Below, in pieces: positions 23,844 to 34,345 of a stretch of DNA of 63,079 nt. Origin of the DNA: Ammoniphilus sp. CFH 90114 (GTDB taxonomy: Bacteria > Bacillota > Bacilli > Aneurinibacillales > RAOX-1); assembly GCF_004123195.1 (NCBI RefSeq), contig NZ_SDLI01000017.1, forward strand, positions 1 to 63,079, written 5' to 3'. Numbering within the stretch: the first letter of the stretch is position 1; each line of letters starts with the position of its first letter. The position numbers were made by a program, and so were the translations under genes. The notes beneath the pieces were generated by a model. The model searched no databases, had not been told where the DNA came from, and was given only the letters and a program-made list of their open reading frames with translations.

Positions 23844-24800
23844 TTAATTTACTTTTTTGGTGAGATCAATTTGATAATTATCTAAATTTATCCACGATCC
23901 TATTAATAGATCCATCTCTTGTGAATGCACATTAATAAATCCGCCAGCACTATAAAATGTCAATTCACCAAAAAATATTTTTCCATCGACGTTATATAAG
24001 TCTACTCTTACGTGAGGAAAAGGTTTACACAATTCTCTAACAATTTCTACCATTTCTTCAAAATTATCAGGGATTTTAATAGATTCTGGGGCAATAGCAA
24101 CATCTTCTTTAAAATATGAATCGATGGAGTTCATCTGCATATCAAACTTATGATTTCGAACATTATGTTCAAACTCACCATAAGAAACCATGAAATATTT
24201 TGGTTCTCCGCTAAAGCAATAGAATTTGTAGTCTGTCGGTAAGTTACCATTTTTATCCTCCAAGCACTCCTCACAGAGAATAAGTGGTTTTATGTTTTTA
24301 TATCCCCATTCTCTCATAGTATAGTAATGATTCCGCTTCAGTAAAACATTGTAATATTTTTTTAGGTAATCGTAGTCTACAACTTCATTTCTGTTTATTA
24401 ACTTGTTAGAACCTTGGATGTGATTACATTTCAAGAAGAACTTATCTGGCAATGCTGAAAAATCTATTTCATTTGCATTACGATATACACCATATGTTTT
24501 TTTTATAATATGTTCAAAACCACAAGCTTTTATATACTCATTTACGTAATATTTGTCCGAACAAAGCGTAACTAAGGGATTTCTATAGTATAACTTTAAA
24601 AAAATTACCTTTTCAGAAAAGGTTTTTGGACTAGCTAAGTTAAGATTTTTTTGCTTCTTCTTTTTATATAGACGCTTATTCATTTCTTCATCACTAATCA
24701 AAAATGCTTGGATTCTACCTTTAAAGTTTAAGAACCTCCTTCTATATATACTAACCCATTTGGTATTCATAAGACTTCTAAAGTATTTATTCTTAGTCAT
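23844..24800 (-). CDS. TupA-like ATP-grasp protein
   Basis: The 318-residue protein shows the TupA-like ATP-grasp pattern common in polysaccharide loci: NLASPKTFSEKVIFLKLY, TLCSDKYYVNEYIKACGF, LPDKFFLKCNHIQGSNKLI, PTDYKFYCFSGEPKYFMV and VRVDLYNVDGKIFFGELTFY. TupA makes a teichuronopeptide in Bacillus, linking amino acids to a uronic acid polymer. A similar amide-forming decoration of the polymer is plausible here, because the locus makes uronic acids. No membrane segment is visible. Confidence 0.85.
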   Translation of the reverse strand: MTKNKYFRSLMNTKWVSIYRRRFLNFKGRIQAFLISDEEMNKRLYKKKKQKNLNLASPKTFSEKVIFLKLYYRNPLVTLCSDKYYVNEYIKACGFEHIIKKTYGVYRNANEIDFSALPDKFFLKCNHIQGSNKLINRNEVVDYDYLKKYYNVLLKRNHYYTMREWGYKNIKPLILCEECLEDKNGNLPTDYKFYCFSGEPKYFMVSYGEFEHNVRNHKFDMQMNSIDSYFKEDVAIAPESIKIPDNFEEMVEIVRELCKPFPHVRVDLYNVDGKIFFGELTFYSAGGFINVHSQEMDLLIGSWINLDNYQIDLTKKVN

Positions 24801-24990
24801 ATTTACCCCTTTTCCAAATAGTTATTAGAACAACTCTTAAGTTACCTAATGTTATTTACTAACAATTTCCGTTTTAAATGATTTTTCCCTATTTTTAATA
24901 TTCCTTTTTTATAGAAAAATTGTCTTTCTACCTTATAACTACTAGATAAATAATTATGAACAAATATATATTATTAAAGCAGTAAAATAG

Positions 24991-26160
24991 CTATTTTTTT
25001 TGTATTTTTTCTTGCATGAAATTTAATATTCTCTTAGCTCTTTCCTCAATCTTAAAGTTAACTGCATGAATTATGGAAGCCTCAGACATTTTCATCCTAA
25101 TAGAAGTATCGTTTTTCAATAACTTTATTGCATTTCTGATTTGTTCTACATTCATCGGATCCACTCTGATAGAATTGTCAGCTGTTAAAACATCGTCATT
25201 AAAAGGTTTATCAGATGAAATAATTGGCAATCCACATGCCATTGCCTCAACTATTGCATTACAACATCCTTCATTCAATGTTGGTAAAACAAAGACATCT
25301 GCAGCACTTAACATTTCAGGTATTTTTTCATGTGGAACTCTTCCAGAATGTAAAATACCCTCACATGTTGGAAAATCAGGTCCATTTCCTATAAATATGG
25401 ACTTAATTCCATTTAAGCCATCAAGCGCTCTAGAAACTCTTAATGAACCTTTCCTATTAATAAAATGACCAACAAAAGCTACAATAAAGTCAGATTCGCT
25501 ATAACCAAACTTTCTTCTCATTTCTTGTTTATCTCTTTTATAAAAAAGTTTACTATCAATTGCATTCGGGAAAACCTTAACTTTCTCGCTTGAGACAATT
25601 TTACGTTCTATTAACCGTTTCTTATTTTCTGTTGAAACTGATACTACTCCATTAATATTCTTGAGCATATTTGAAATTCTTTGGACGCCGATTTTTTCCA
25701 AGTGTTCTGGTGAACTTTCTCCATATGCAAAGAATGACGGAATATTGTATATCGAGCCAATTTCAGCTGCAGCGATGCCAGAGGAGACGATAAAATGCCC
25801 ATAAATTATATCTGGTTTTAAGTTTAATCTCCTAAACTCCTTAAACACAGATTGCTTAAAGCTTTTGATAGTTAGATTTGCAGTATTATATCCTAATAGG
25901 TTTCTACTTGAATATGAAAGATAATTCGGAGAATAAATTTTTATTGTGTTTCCTTTTAGAGTAGTCTTAGACCACTCTCTTGGTTTAACATTTGATCTTT
26001 TTGTAATTTGTTTTGTAATACTATTTGGTGAAATAACTATACAATCTATCCCTAAATCTGCCCAGGCACTGACTAACTGATCAACAAACGTATATTTAGG
26101 ACTTGTCGGTGTTGGGTATGAACCTGATATTATACATATCTGTTCTAGTTTCTTTGTCAT
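24991..26160 (-). CDS. Glycosyltransferase family 4
   Basis: The 389-residue GT-B protein has the donor-binding C-terminal features of GT4: FVGHFINRKGSLRVSRAL, the phosphate-contacting SAADVFVLPTLNEGCCNAIV (E-x7-E type region) and EAMACGLPIISS. It transfers a sugar from a nucleotide donor to the lipid-linked repeat unit; the sugar cannot be told from sequence. Its start overlaps the polymerase stop by 4 bp, so they are co-translated. Confidence 0.9.
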   Translation of the reverse strand: MTKKLEQICIISGSYPTPTSPKYTFVDQLVSAWADLGIDCIVISPNSITKQITKRSNVKPREWSKTTLKGNTIKIYSPNYLSYSSRNLLGYNTANLTIKSFKQSVFKEFRRLNLKPDIIYGHFIVSSGIAAAEIGSIYNIPSFFAYGESSPEHLEKIGVQRISNMLKNINGVVSVSTENKKRLIERKIVSSEKVKVFPNAIDSKLFYKRDKQEMRRKFGYSESDFIVAFVGHFINRKGSLRVSRALDGLNGIKSIFIGNGPDFPTCEGILHSGRVPHEKIPEMLSAADVFVLPTLNEGCCNAIVEAMACGLPIISSDKPFNDDVLTADNSIRVDPMNVEQIRNAIKLLKNDTSIRMKMSEASIIHAVNFKIEERAKRILNFMQEKIQKK

Positions 26161-27455
26161 AATTTACATCCATCCCTACTATATTTCTCAAGCACACCTA
26201 TTGCCACTCCAATTAGTATCCATGGAAATAATCCCACTCTAAGCTCTCTGAAGAAATAATAACCTAAAGAAAAAATCTGATAACTTAATATTCCCACAAA
26301 GGAAGCCACAATCAAAGTCAATACAGCTTTATTTTCCAAGCATTTCCTCATATTTCTTAGAAAATATATTAATAACACGACAATCACTGAGTATTGTAAC
26401 AAAAATCCTATTGCTCCATATGTGACAAATATGTTTATCGGCTCTATTTCAACGCCATAGGAAATTTCGCTCTGGTTTACTACTTGTTTTGATAGACCAA
26501 ATAAATAAAAGAAGGGATTTTCTAATAATGAAATAAAATAGTATATTTGATCTACCCTTGCTCCACCTCTTGCCTCAAATAGATGGTTCCATCTAAATAC
26601 CATTGAACCTATAAACTTATTACCAGTATTGTAGAGGTATATACTTATTGTTGTAATAATCCCACTTGCAGTCATCATAAATAAAGTAGGTTTTATACTA
26701 CTTTTATTTAAATAGATACTTACAAAATAAAAAAGGAAAAGCGAAAAAAATAATGCCAAAATACCTCCTCTAGCCTGACTAGCAAAAATATTAATCACCG
26801 TTAATACCATTAGAGTAATGGAAAGAAAATTATATTTTTTGTAATACTTAAATACCGAGTATGCAAATACAAAGAAAAAGGCAGCTAGTCCTCCATTTGC
26901 AGTAGCGAATTGGGCTATCCCATGCAATCTAAATCTATAAAGTTCTCTGTCTAATTGGCTTAATTGGAGAGATCCATCCCTGAAGGGATATAATTGAATG
27001 AATAATTCCCTTCCAGGCCAAGGAATCCATTGAAATATTCCTATTAACATAGCTATATTCAGAAAAACTAAAAAGTATCGTATGAACTTATCTACTTCAA
27101 TTTTCCCCTTATAAAACCATACAATAAATGAAATTAGAGTTATAAATCTTGCAACGTACTGTATTGAATCTGTTGGGATATCAAATTTATTAAAAGTAGT
27201 TATAGTCCCATATAATGTAGATATAAAAATTTCAATCAATATTAGTATAAATAGTAATATCAAAGTTTTTGTAATTCTTGGGATGCGAATCTTCCCAAAT
27301 AATACAAGTATAAAAATCACTATGCCAATCGGCAATAATAAATACAAGACTGGCATTCCGTATGAACCTACATATATATATGGCATAACACTTAGAAGGA
27401 GTAATACTAACAATAACAAATTATTTGGTTTTATGGTGGCCTCTATCATATGCAA
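26157..27455 (-). CDS. Wzy-like O-antigen/exopolysaccharide polymerase
   Basis: The 432-residue protein has about 11-12 membrane segments, a periplasm-side style loop (LYPFRDGSLQLSQLDRELYR) and the FASQARGGILALFFSLF segment typical of the O-antigen ligase/polymerase family. It should polymerise flipped repeat units on the outer face of the membrane. It overlaps the following GT4 gene and precedes TupA-like and Wzx genes, the usual neighbours. Confidence 0.82.
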   Translation of the reverse strand: MHMIEATIKPNNLLLLVLLLLSVMPYIYVGSYGMPVLYLLLPIGIVIFILVLFGKIRIPRITKTLILLFILILIEIFISTLYGTITTFNKFDIPTDSIQYVARFITLISFIVWFYKGKIEVDKFIRYFLVFLNIAMLIGIFQWIPWPGRELFIQLYPFRDGSLQLSQLDRELYRFRLHGIAQFATANGGLAAFFFVFAYSVFKYYKKYNFLSITLMVLTVINIFASQARGGILALFFSLFLFYFVSIYLNKSSIKPTLFMMTASGIITTISIYLYNTGNKFIGSMVFRWNHLFEARGGARVDQIYYFISLLENPFFYLFGLSKQVVNQSEISYGVEIEPINIFVTYGAIGFLLQYSVIVVLLIYFLRNMRKCLENKAVLTLIVASFVGILSYQIFSLGYYFFRELRVGLFPWILIGVAIGVLEKYSRDGCKL

Positions 27456-27921
27456 ACCTACCTTAATTTAAGAGAATAATTATTTATAAATAATGTACAT
27501 CAAAATATGATCATTAATAATTCAATAACCAATGTTAAGACTTCATTAATTTGTAGATACAGTTGTCATAACACACCAACTTAAGGAAAAACCTACTAGT
27601 TGCTAAAATCTCTATTTTCAACATTATCTTAGGATTATTACTCAATCACATATAATATTAGTAAATATATAAGGAAAGTATTACTGTATGTTTTATAGTC
27701 AGGAGATTAAATCTACTAAATTGAAAACATAAAAATACATTTTATTTCAGTGTATTATATATTACTTTCCTTAATGATTTTTAATCAATTGATTGAATAC
27801 AGCTACTACTTTTTTCTTTTAATTTTTAACAAAAAGAAATATTTAATTTTTAAATCTTAGTAATACTAGTTCTATACATTTAATTTTTTTACTTATTAAT
27901 AGAAATTAATCGTAATTTGAG
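27456..27921. other. AT-rich intergenic gap within the locus
   Basis: This 466-bp stretch is very AT-rich and holds no supported gene or strong hairpin. It separates the polymerase block from the upstream glycosyltransferase block, so an internal promoter for the polymerase operon is likely here, but I cannot pick one with confidence. Confidence 0.4.
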
Positions 27922-29073
27922 TTACCGTATATTTTGGTATATATTTATAATTTTATTTTTCATTTCAATCCACGAGTATTTAACATATACTTTTTTAGAA
28001 TTATTAGCCATACTGACCATTAAATCAGGATTAGATATTATGTCAGTTAGTACTTTTTCAAAAGCTTCGATTGAATAGTCGATCGTTATACCAATTTTAT
28101 TCGTAGAAACTATTTGGTCTATTCCAGTACCTTTAGCTACTATTATTGGCTTACCTAATATCATTGCCTCGTAAACTTTATTAGGCGCAGAATATCTATG
28201 GTTTGGAACTCTTGGGTCATATATAGCAAACATATAATCAGTATCAGAGTATAATTTTAATGCATCGGTATAGTCTATCATTCCAAAATAATTAATATTT
28301 TCATACTCAATTGACGCTTCTTTCACATATTGTTCCAGCTTTCCCATACCTGCTATATTCAAAGTAACATTAGGATATCTCTTAATTACATCTATTAAAT
28401 ATCTAATAAATCGCTTCTCAGCTAGCGCACCAACATAAGTTAGTTTGATTTTTCGATTGTTCGGATTTCTTATTTCATTATTCTGTTGGATTGATTTCAA
28501 TAAACTCTCCGGTACTATGGGTGTATTATGGACAACTACGAGTTCTTTTGGCTTGCTTCCTTCGATTTGTCTTGCCCTATCTTCAGTACAAATAATTGTT
28601 GTTTCCGCTCCATTTATCACAGAGTACTCTATACGCCTAATTACATTTTTTAGAAACTTCGGCACTCCTCCTCTACTGTCAATATAGAAGTCTGCAATAT
28701 GATATACGTACTTTTTTCCTAATAACACTGAAATTAGAAGAGTTGGCAAACCACTATCTAAATCGAAGGCGTGTATAATATCATATTTGTTTCTATTTTT
28801 TAAGAGCCATTTAAATAAAATAAATTGAAATATTACCAACTGGACAATGTTTACGATACCACGGCCTGGGTTACTCTTTAGATTGATCTCATAGTTGACA
28901 ATTTCTGTGTTTGTCGTATTGTATCTCAATACCTCTACTTTGCCATTTCCTTCAGCAAACCTATTTCTAGTCAGTAATATAATATTATCTACGTTACATT
29001 CTAAAGCACTAACTATTCTTGAAATACCAGCATTAGTTCTGGCCTCTGCATTTCTTGTAATGCATACTTTCAT
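27922..29073 (-). CDS. Glycosyltransferase family 4
   Basis: The 383-residue protein has the GT4 C-terminal pattern: LTYVGALAEKRFIRYLIDVI, YSDTDYMFAIYDPRVPNHRY and SAPNKVYEAMILGKPIIVAK. The ATG at 29071-29073 has GAGAGGGC about 7 bp upstream; a longer frame has no ribosome binding site. It acts on the lipid-linked intermediate in the cytoplasm. The specificity is unknown. Confidence 0.88.
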   Translation of the reverse strand: MKVCITRNAEARTNAGISRIVSALECNVDNIILLTRNRFAEGNGKVEVLRYNTTNTEIVNYEINLKSNPGRGIVNIVQLVIFQFILFKWLLKNRNKYDIIHAFDLDSGLPTLLISVLLGKKYVYHIADFYIDSRGGVPKFLKNVIRRIEYSVINGAETTIICTEDRARQIEGSKPKELVVVHNTPIVPESLLKSIQQNNEIRNPNNRKIKLTYVGALAEKRFIRYLIDVIKRYPNVTLNIAGMGKLEQYVKEASIEYENINYFGMIDYTDALKLYSDTDYMFAIYDPRVPNHRYSAPNKVYEAMILGKPIIVAKGTGIDQIVSTNKIGITIDYSIEAFEKVLTDIISNPDLMVSMANNSKKVYVKYSWIEMKNKIINIYQNIR

Positions 29074-29149
29074 ATTTTTGCCCTCTCTACAGTTTAGCAT
29101 TTTTCAATATTCATTCTAACATTTCCGACAATTGCTCAAACAGCTAAAA

Positions 29150-30376
29150 CTACAACTTATATACCTTGTGGATATTACAAATATTTTTAGTATCAAGGAC
29201 ATGCTTATTTTTAATGAGTTCAAAATTGTCTATAATGTGTTCGTGTCCAACCATAATCACAAGTATCTCTATCTCATTTAAGAAATCTTCAAAATTCATA
29301 AACTGATGGTCTACAATTCTTTTTTTAACAAGTGGATCAAAGACTTTTACACCAAAAGCTAAGTGCTCGTCCATTCGATCTAAGAGTTGAAGTGTTGGAC
29401 TCTCCCTCGTATCATCAACATTTTCTTTATATGCCAAACCATAGAGGCCAACTTTTGATATATCTTTAATACCATTTTCCCTCATTATATCTCTAATACG
29501 TCCAAGTACATGACTTGGCATTGAATCATTTGTTTTTCGTGCAGTCAATATTAAATTTGTTAGATCAGGATAGTCCCCAACCAAAAACCAAGGATCAACT
29601 GAAATGCAGTGTCCTCCAACTCCTGGGCCTGGTTGCAATATATTAACCCTTGGGTGCAAATTAGCAATTCTAATTATTTCATAAACATCCATATTATCTG
29701 TACGACAAATTCTTGCTAATTCATTAGCAAATGCGATATTAATATCTCTGAATGTATTTTCTACAACTTTTGACATTTCAGCAGTTCTTATATCCGTTAC
29801 AACAATATCTGCTTTGCAGAAATTAGAATACAACCCTTTAACTTTCTCTCCAATTTCAAAATTATCAGCCCCAATTGTTCTTGAATTGAATTCAAGTTCA
29901 TAAATCATGTTTCCGGGAATAATTCTTTCTGGAGCATGTAATAAGTGAATATCTTCTCCAACTACATAACCTCTTTTTTCAATCTCAGGGCGAATGTACT
30001 TATCTATTGTACCAGGTGAAATAGTTGATTCTATAATTAACAGCGCACCACTTTCACAGACATCTAGAACACTGTTTACAGCTGAAATAACATACTTTGG
30101 GTCAAGTTTCTTACTTTCTTTAATATATGGTGTAGGAACCGCAATAATATACGTATGTGTCTTCTGATAGTTTGTGGTAAATTCAATTCCATTAGAGAGA
30201 GCCTGTAGAAAAAGTTCCTCTAATCCTTCTTCTTCAAAAGGTGCGATTCCTTTAGATAATGTCTTTACCAGATTGGAATCGATATCGGTACCTACCACCT
30301 TAATACCATTTTTCGCAAAAATCAGTGCTGTGGGTAACCCTATATAACCTAGACCAATTACGTTTACAATACTCAT
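29150..30376 (-). CDS. UDP-N-acetyl-D-mannosamine/hexosamine dehydrogenase (WecC family)
   Basis: The 408-residue protein has the NAD motif GLGYIGLPTALIFAKNGIKV at the N-terminus, IIESTISPGTIDKY, HAPERIIPGNM and the catalytic cysteine motif GPGVGGHCISVDPWF. This is the WecC/VipA/WbpO group that oxidises UDP-HexNAc to the uronate, distinct from Ugd (GGSCFPKD). It suggests an N-acetyl-hexosaminuronic acid in the polymer. No wecB-type epimerase is visible in the window, so the substrate could be UDP-ManNAc made elsewhere or UDP-GlcNAc/GalNAc. I take the ATG at 30374-30376, where family homology begins; a TTG nine codons earlier is possible. Confidence 0.9.
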   Translation of the reverse strand: MSIVNVIGLGYIGLPTALIFAKNGIKVVGTDIDSNLVKTLSKGIAPFEEEGLEELFLQALSNGIEFTTNYQKTHTYIIAVPTPYIKESKKLDPKYVISAVNSVLDVCESGALLIIESTISPGTIDKYIRPEIEKRGYVVGEDIHLLHAPERIIPGNMIYELEFNSRTIGADNFEIGEKVKGLYSNFCKADIVVTDIRTAEMSKVVENTFRDINIAFANELARICRTDNMDVYEIIRIANLHPRVNILQPGPGVGGHCISVDPWFLVGDYPDLTNLILTARKTNDSMPSHVLGRIRDIMRENGIKDISKVGLYGLAYKENVDDTRESPTLQLLDRMDEHLAFGVKVFDPLVKKRIVDHQFMNFEDFLNEIEILVIMVGHEHIIDNFELIKNKHVLDTKNICNIHKVYKL

Positions 30377-30420
30377 AATTAACAACGTCCCCTTCTTACT
30401 CAAACTATAATAATTATTTA

Positions 30421-31665
30421 TTAACTTTTAGAGATAATCTCGAGAAATCTCTCAGATATTTTTTGCACAGTATGATTCTCTTCAACATATAAGCGACCAT
30501 TTTTTGAATAATCTTTCCCAACACTATCTATATTTTCATACATGTGTATAATTGTTTCAGAAAGCTTTTTAGCATTACCTGGCTCTATAGTGATTCCCGC
30601 TTTTGCCTTACTTATTAGACTACCTCTTACATTCGATGCAAATATAATAGGTTTTTCTGCAGCCATATAATCATAAAACTTATTTTTACTAATTCCATAT
30701 TTAAATGCCTCTCTTTCTAATAGACCACAGAATAATACTTCTGACTTTTTCAATATCAAAGGTACATTATTTTTAGGTTGCTTCTCTAACAAAAGAACAT
30801 TGTCTAAGTTCTCACTTTTAATTATTTTAAGCAATTTCTCTTTCTCTGGGCCATTACCTATAACAATTAAAATTATGTCTTTATATTTTTTTAGATACTT
30901 TGCTGATTCAACAAATGTTGGTAATCCCTCACTTTTTGAGAGTGCGCCAGTGTAGGTTACACAAAATTTATTATCTAGTATTTCATTTAATTCCGGTAAT
31001 AATATATCTTCATGAGATTCTATTTGTTTATCAAATTCTTCAATATCAATAGCATGAGGAATATAGAAAATTTTATTTTTTTCAATTCCATATTTCTCTT
31101 CCATATACTCGTTCGCATATGGTGCTGTAGTAATTATTCCATCAGCCAAATTATAATATTTTTTTTCTAAGGATTCAAAGTATGAAAAGATCAATTTTCT
31201 TGTAATTCCAGAGAAGTCCTCATACATACTTAATGGCCATAAGTCTCTTACTTCTACAATAAATTTCGCATTATATCTCCTGCTATATTTATAGCCTGCT
31301 TCCCATGCAAGTGGATGTACAGATGATGCAATAATTACATTAGGTTTTTGATTAAAATTTTCATATTTAGTAACTTTATTTTTATAATTAATATAATTAA
31401 TAAATCTTCCAGTCATACGTTTATATGCTGGTTTTGTTTTAAGTCTTACAAATTTAAACTTCTCATTAAAAAATATCTCATTTATTTCCTCACTAACTCT
31501 ATACTGTTTTTTCCCTTGATCATAAGAAGAAGCAAGAACAGTAACTTCATGCCCTAATTCCGAAAAATATTTAGCTATTTCATAATGCCTCCCACCACCA
31601 CCAACGTCAGGGGCATTTGCATGATGATTTAAAATTACAATATTATATTTTTGATGTTTATCCAT
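30421..31665 (-). CDS. Glycosyltransferase family 4 (WbuB-like)
   Basis: The 414-residue protein has an N-terminal GT-B acceptor domain (HHANAPDVGGGGRHYEIAKY, VEVRDLWPLSMYEDFSGI) as in WbuB-type GT4 enzymes, then YTGALSKSEGLPTFVESAKY, VIGNGPEKEKLLK and YDYMAAEKPIIFASNVRGSL. The ATG at 31663-31665 follows GGTGGAG by 5 bp. WbuB relatives add L-FucNAc or similar amino sugars, which fits the aminosugar genes upstream, but specificity is inferred. Confidence 0.88.
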   Translation of the reverse strand: MDKHQKYNIVILNHHANAPDVGGGGRHYEIAKYFSELGHEVTVLASSYDQGKKQYRVSEEINEIFFNEKFKFVRLKTKPAYKRMTGRFINYINYKNKVTKYENFNQKPNVIIASSVHPLAWEAGYKYSRRYNAKFIVEVRDLWPLSMYEDFSGITRKLIFSYFESLEKKYYNLADGIITTAPYANEYMEEKYGIEKNKIFYIPHAIDIEEFDKQIESHEDILLPELNEILDNKFCVTYTGALSKSEGLPTFVESAKYLKKYKDIILIVIGNGPEKEKLLKIIKSENLDNVLLLEKQPKNNVPLILKKSEVLFCGLLEREAFKYGISKNKFYDYMAAEKPIIFASNVRGSLISKAKAGITIEPGNAKKLSETIIHMYENIDSVGKDYSKNGRLYVEENHTVQKISERFLEIISKS

Positions 31666-31771
31666 ATATACTCCACCGCCTATAATTCTAAATAACAAAT
31701 ATCACTATTATTACATCTGATATTACATCTAAATTTTTTTAGTATTATTAAATCGCTTTATTATCACTTTG

Positions 31772-32830
31772 TTATGCTAGGTAAAGCGGAAAAAATGAAT
31801 TTCTTTCATCAAATCCTGATTCTTGCTTTCTGATATTGACCAGATCTTGATACTTATCTTCATCAAATATCTTTTTTCCAATCGAGAAATAAGTGTTTGA
31901 ATTTCTATTAAATCCTTTTTTGAAGGTATAAAGACTATCCTCGTTACTTCCCACACCTCCACCTAAATGAAGTGTTTTGTATCCATTTTCACATCCCCAA
32001 CTTGCTGCTTCATAAAGCAATAAATTAGTTGGTGCAAGATGTTGATATTCTTTATCAGATGCAGATAGATGATAATGCATTTGTTGATTTACAAACAGTA
32101 TAACTGACATCGCTATAATTTCCTCTTTATATTGGGCATAAAACATTAATGAATTGTATTTTAAATCACTCAGAATACTACTATAAAAATCATTTTTAAA
32201 ATAATAATATTCAATTGCACCGTCTCTATCCATCGTTCCATTATACAAAGGCCTGAACTTTTCAAACAAATCAGTTTTACGTCCCCAAAAGATATCAACA
32301 CCAGCTTTTTTTGCTTTACGGATCTTATTTCTATTTTGACTAGTTAAACAGTTCCAGATTTCATTATGTGAATTTAATTCCAACGTAATAGTTCTTCCAA
32401 GATTAGTAACTTCATAGATTGGCGTAACCATCTCTGAATTGTTTAATACAGGATGAAAACGAACAAATTCACTAACAATCCCCATTTTCTTACATTCTAA
32501 ATTGTATTCCCTATCTAAATTCATTAAACTATCATTAGTTACTTTCCCTTGAATTAAGAAACCGCCATAACCATAAGGAGTAGAACTACTATAGTATGTG
32601 TTCTTAGGTACCTTATCTAAAAAGTTTTTTTCTTTTGATATGTCTTTTACCATTAGTACATTAATCGCTTTTATAGTATTATCTTCATAGAAAAATAGTA
32701 TTGGCTCACCATCACCATTAATTTGGAAAGCTCTTACGTATCCAGATAGATAATATATATCATGGAATTCAAATCCCTTTACTATCTCATCCCATTTTTC
32801 AGTCTCATTTATAGGAACAACCGATAACAT
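31772..32830 (-). CDS. FemAB-like GNAT acyl/aminoacyl transferase
   Basis: The 352-residue protein has the double-GNAT FemAB/BioF2-like signature: LTSQNRNKIRKAKKAGVDIF, YNGTMDRDGAIEYYYF, YAQYKEEIIAMSVILFVNQQ, MHYHLSASDKEYQHLAPTNL and ASWGCENGYKTLHLGGGV. FemAB proteins transfer amino acids from aminoacyl-tRNA; relatives in polysaccharide loci acylate amino sugars. Its position beside an ATP-grasp gene suggests both modify an amino group of the repeat unit. Confidence 0.82.
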   Translation of the reverse strand: MLSVVPINETEKWDEIVKGFEFHDIYYLSGYVRAFQINGDGEPILFFYEDNTIKAINVLMVKDISKEKNFLDKVPKNTYYSSSTPYGYGGFLIQGKVTNDSLMNLDREYNLECKKMGIVSEFVRFHPVLNNSEMVTPIYEVTNLGRTITLELNSHNEIWNCLTSQNRNKIRKAKKAGVDIFWGRKTDLFEKFRPLYNGTMDRDGAIEYYYFKNDFYSSILSDLKYNSLMFYAQYKEEIIAMSVILFVNQQMHYHLSASDKEYQHLAPTNLLLYEAASWGCENGYKTLHLGGGVGSNEDSLYTFKKGFNRNSNTYFSIGKKIFDEDKYQDLVNIRKQESGFDERNSFFPLYLA

Positions 32831-33030
32831 TTGATTTCACCTTCAGCTTGTTTTTATTAATAATTTATACATTCTAGAATAAGTAAATCGATTAAGCTAT
32901 TAATAAAAAAAGAATAAACTTAATCTAATATTAAATCTTTCTTACAACTCTTGGTTTTTATAAGTTCTTTCCATGTCTCTCTTATAACTTTTTATCATTT
33001 TCTTGAATAAATCCTAATACATAAGGGATT

Positions 33031-34278
33031 TTATTTCCATATTATCCCCTTTTTTCCACAATCAGTCTCTACATTCACTGTAACCTTACTTTGTATTTCT
33101 TTAATCGTCATCTCAACCTCATCTCTAGTATCACCACTCACTAGAATCGGTCCAATTCTTGACCCCTTATGATTTATAGATTTGATAATTTCACCCACTT
33201 TAATATTTCTTACAAAAGACTTTAATACCCCCTCTATGCTTTCAATCTCATTTAAACCTGAAACATCACAAACTCTACCTTCTGGTAGTAAAAAGAAAAC
33301 ATATGCAGATGAACGATTTTTGATATTCGCACTAAAAACATCACTATTCTTCTGATTCAAAGAAGCATTTATAAGATAGGGCTGTAAATCTATCCCATAT
33401 GCTTCAGGAATTAAATCGGAACTAATAAAAGCCCCGCCTCCTCGTATTGATATTTCAACAAGATACAACGTATCTGTATCTCTGTTATATATCCACTCAC
33501 TACCTGTTGCTCCAAACTTAGGCCTCAATTTTTTTATTAATCTATCATGATAATCAACCATTCTCATTTGAATATTTTTTTCAACAGTAGCCGGAAAAAT
33601 AGTTATGTTAGGAAGAAAATTTTTAGGTAAATCAAAATAATATCTGTCTGCAAATGCAAACAAACGAAGTTTATACTCATCCACATATCCTCTTGATAAA
33701 TACTGTTCACCTTGAATAAAGTCTTCTACCATAACTTTTCTAGAAAATGATTCTACCTTTGCTAACTTGAATTTTTCTCTAAACTCATCCTCACTATCAA
33801 CTTTAAATACACCCTTACTTCCAGCTGAATCCACTGGTTTAATAACAACAGGGAACCCTATGTCATTAGCAACACCTAACCCACTATTAAGATCCTCAAC
33901 CTCTTTATATCTAGGTATAGGTATCCCAACCTCTTCCGCTACGTTCCGCATTAGATTTTTATTGGTAAAATATTGAGAACAGTCATATCCTATGCCAGGA
34001 AGATTAAGCATTTCTGTAATGTAGGCAATTGATGGTACCGCAATGTCTAGTTGGTCTGACACAACACCATCAACACCTTCACTCTTTGCAAATTCTAGAA
34101 TTTCATCTATTTCCGTGATATCTGCATAAAATATTTTATCGGCAATTTTAAAGCCATCATATTCACCTTTTGGACTAACAACGATGACAAATAGGCCAAG
34201 TTCTTTGGCTTTGTTAATTATTGGAAGTTGGTCTCTTCCAGCACCAAGAACAAGTATTTTTTTTTTATCTCTAATCAT
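33031..34278 (-). CDS. ATP-grasp ligase (amino-acid/sugar amide ligase-like)
   Basis: The 415-residue protein has a Rossmann-like N-terminus (KKILVLGAGRDQLPIINKAK), the ATP-grasp glycine-rich loop FPVVIKPVDSAGSKGVFKV at about 132-150, and metal-binding acidic residues near WIYNRDTDTLYLVEISIRGGG. Such enzymes form amide bonds, for example between an amino sugar and an amino acid or between amino acids. In this locus the likely acceptor is the 4-amino sugar produced by the CapD and DegT enzymes. This is an inference from neighbours. Confidence 0.8.
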   Translation of the reverse strand: MIRDKKKILVLGAGRDQLPIINKAKELGLFVIVVSPKGEYDGFKIADKIFYADITEIDEILEFAKSEGVDGVVSDQLDIAVPSIAYITEMLNLPGIGYDCSQYFTNKNLMRNVAEEVGIPIPRYKEVEDLNSGLGVANDIGFPVVIKPVDSAGSKGVFKVDSEDEFREKFKLAKVESFSRKVMVEDFIQGEQYLSRGYVDEYKLRLFAFADRYYFDLPKNFLPNITIFPATVEKNIQMRMVDYHDRLIKKLRPKFGATGSEWIYNRDTDTLYLVEISIRGGGAFISSDLIPEAYGIDLQPYLINASLNQKNSDVFSANIKNRSSAYVFFLLPEGRVCDVSGLNEIESIEGVLKSFVRNIKVGEIIKSINHKGSRIGPILVSGDTRDEVEMTIKEIQSKVTVNVETDCGKKGIIWK

Positions 34279-34345
34279 TTTTTGTCTCCTTCACTGATTA
34301 TAAATTTCCTTTTTAATCGATCATCTACTCATCTTAAACACTGGA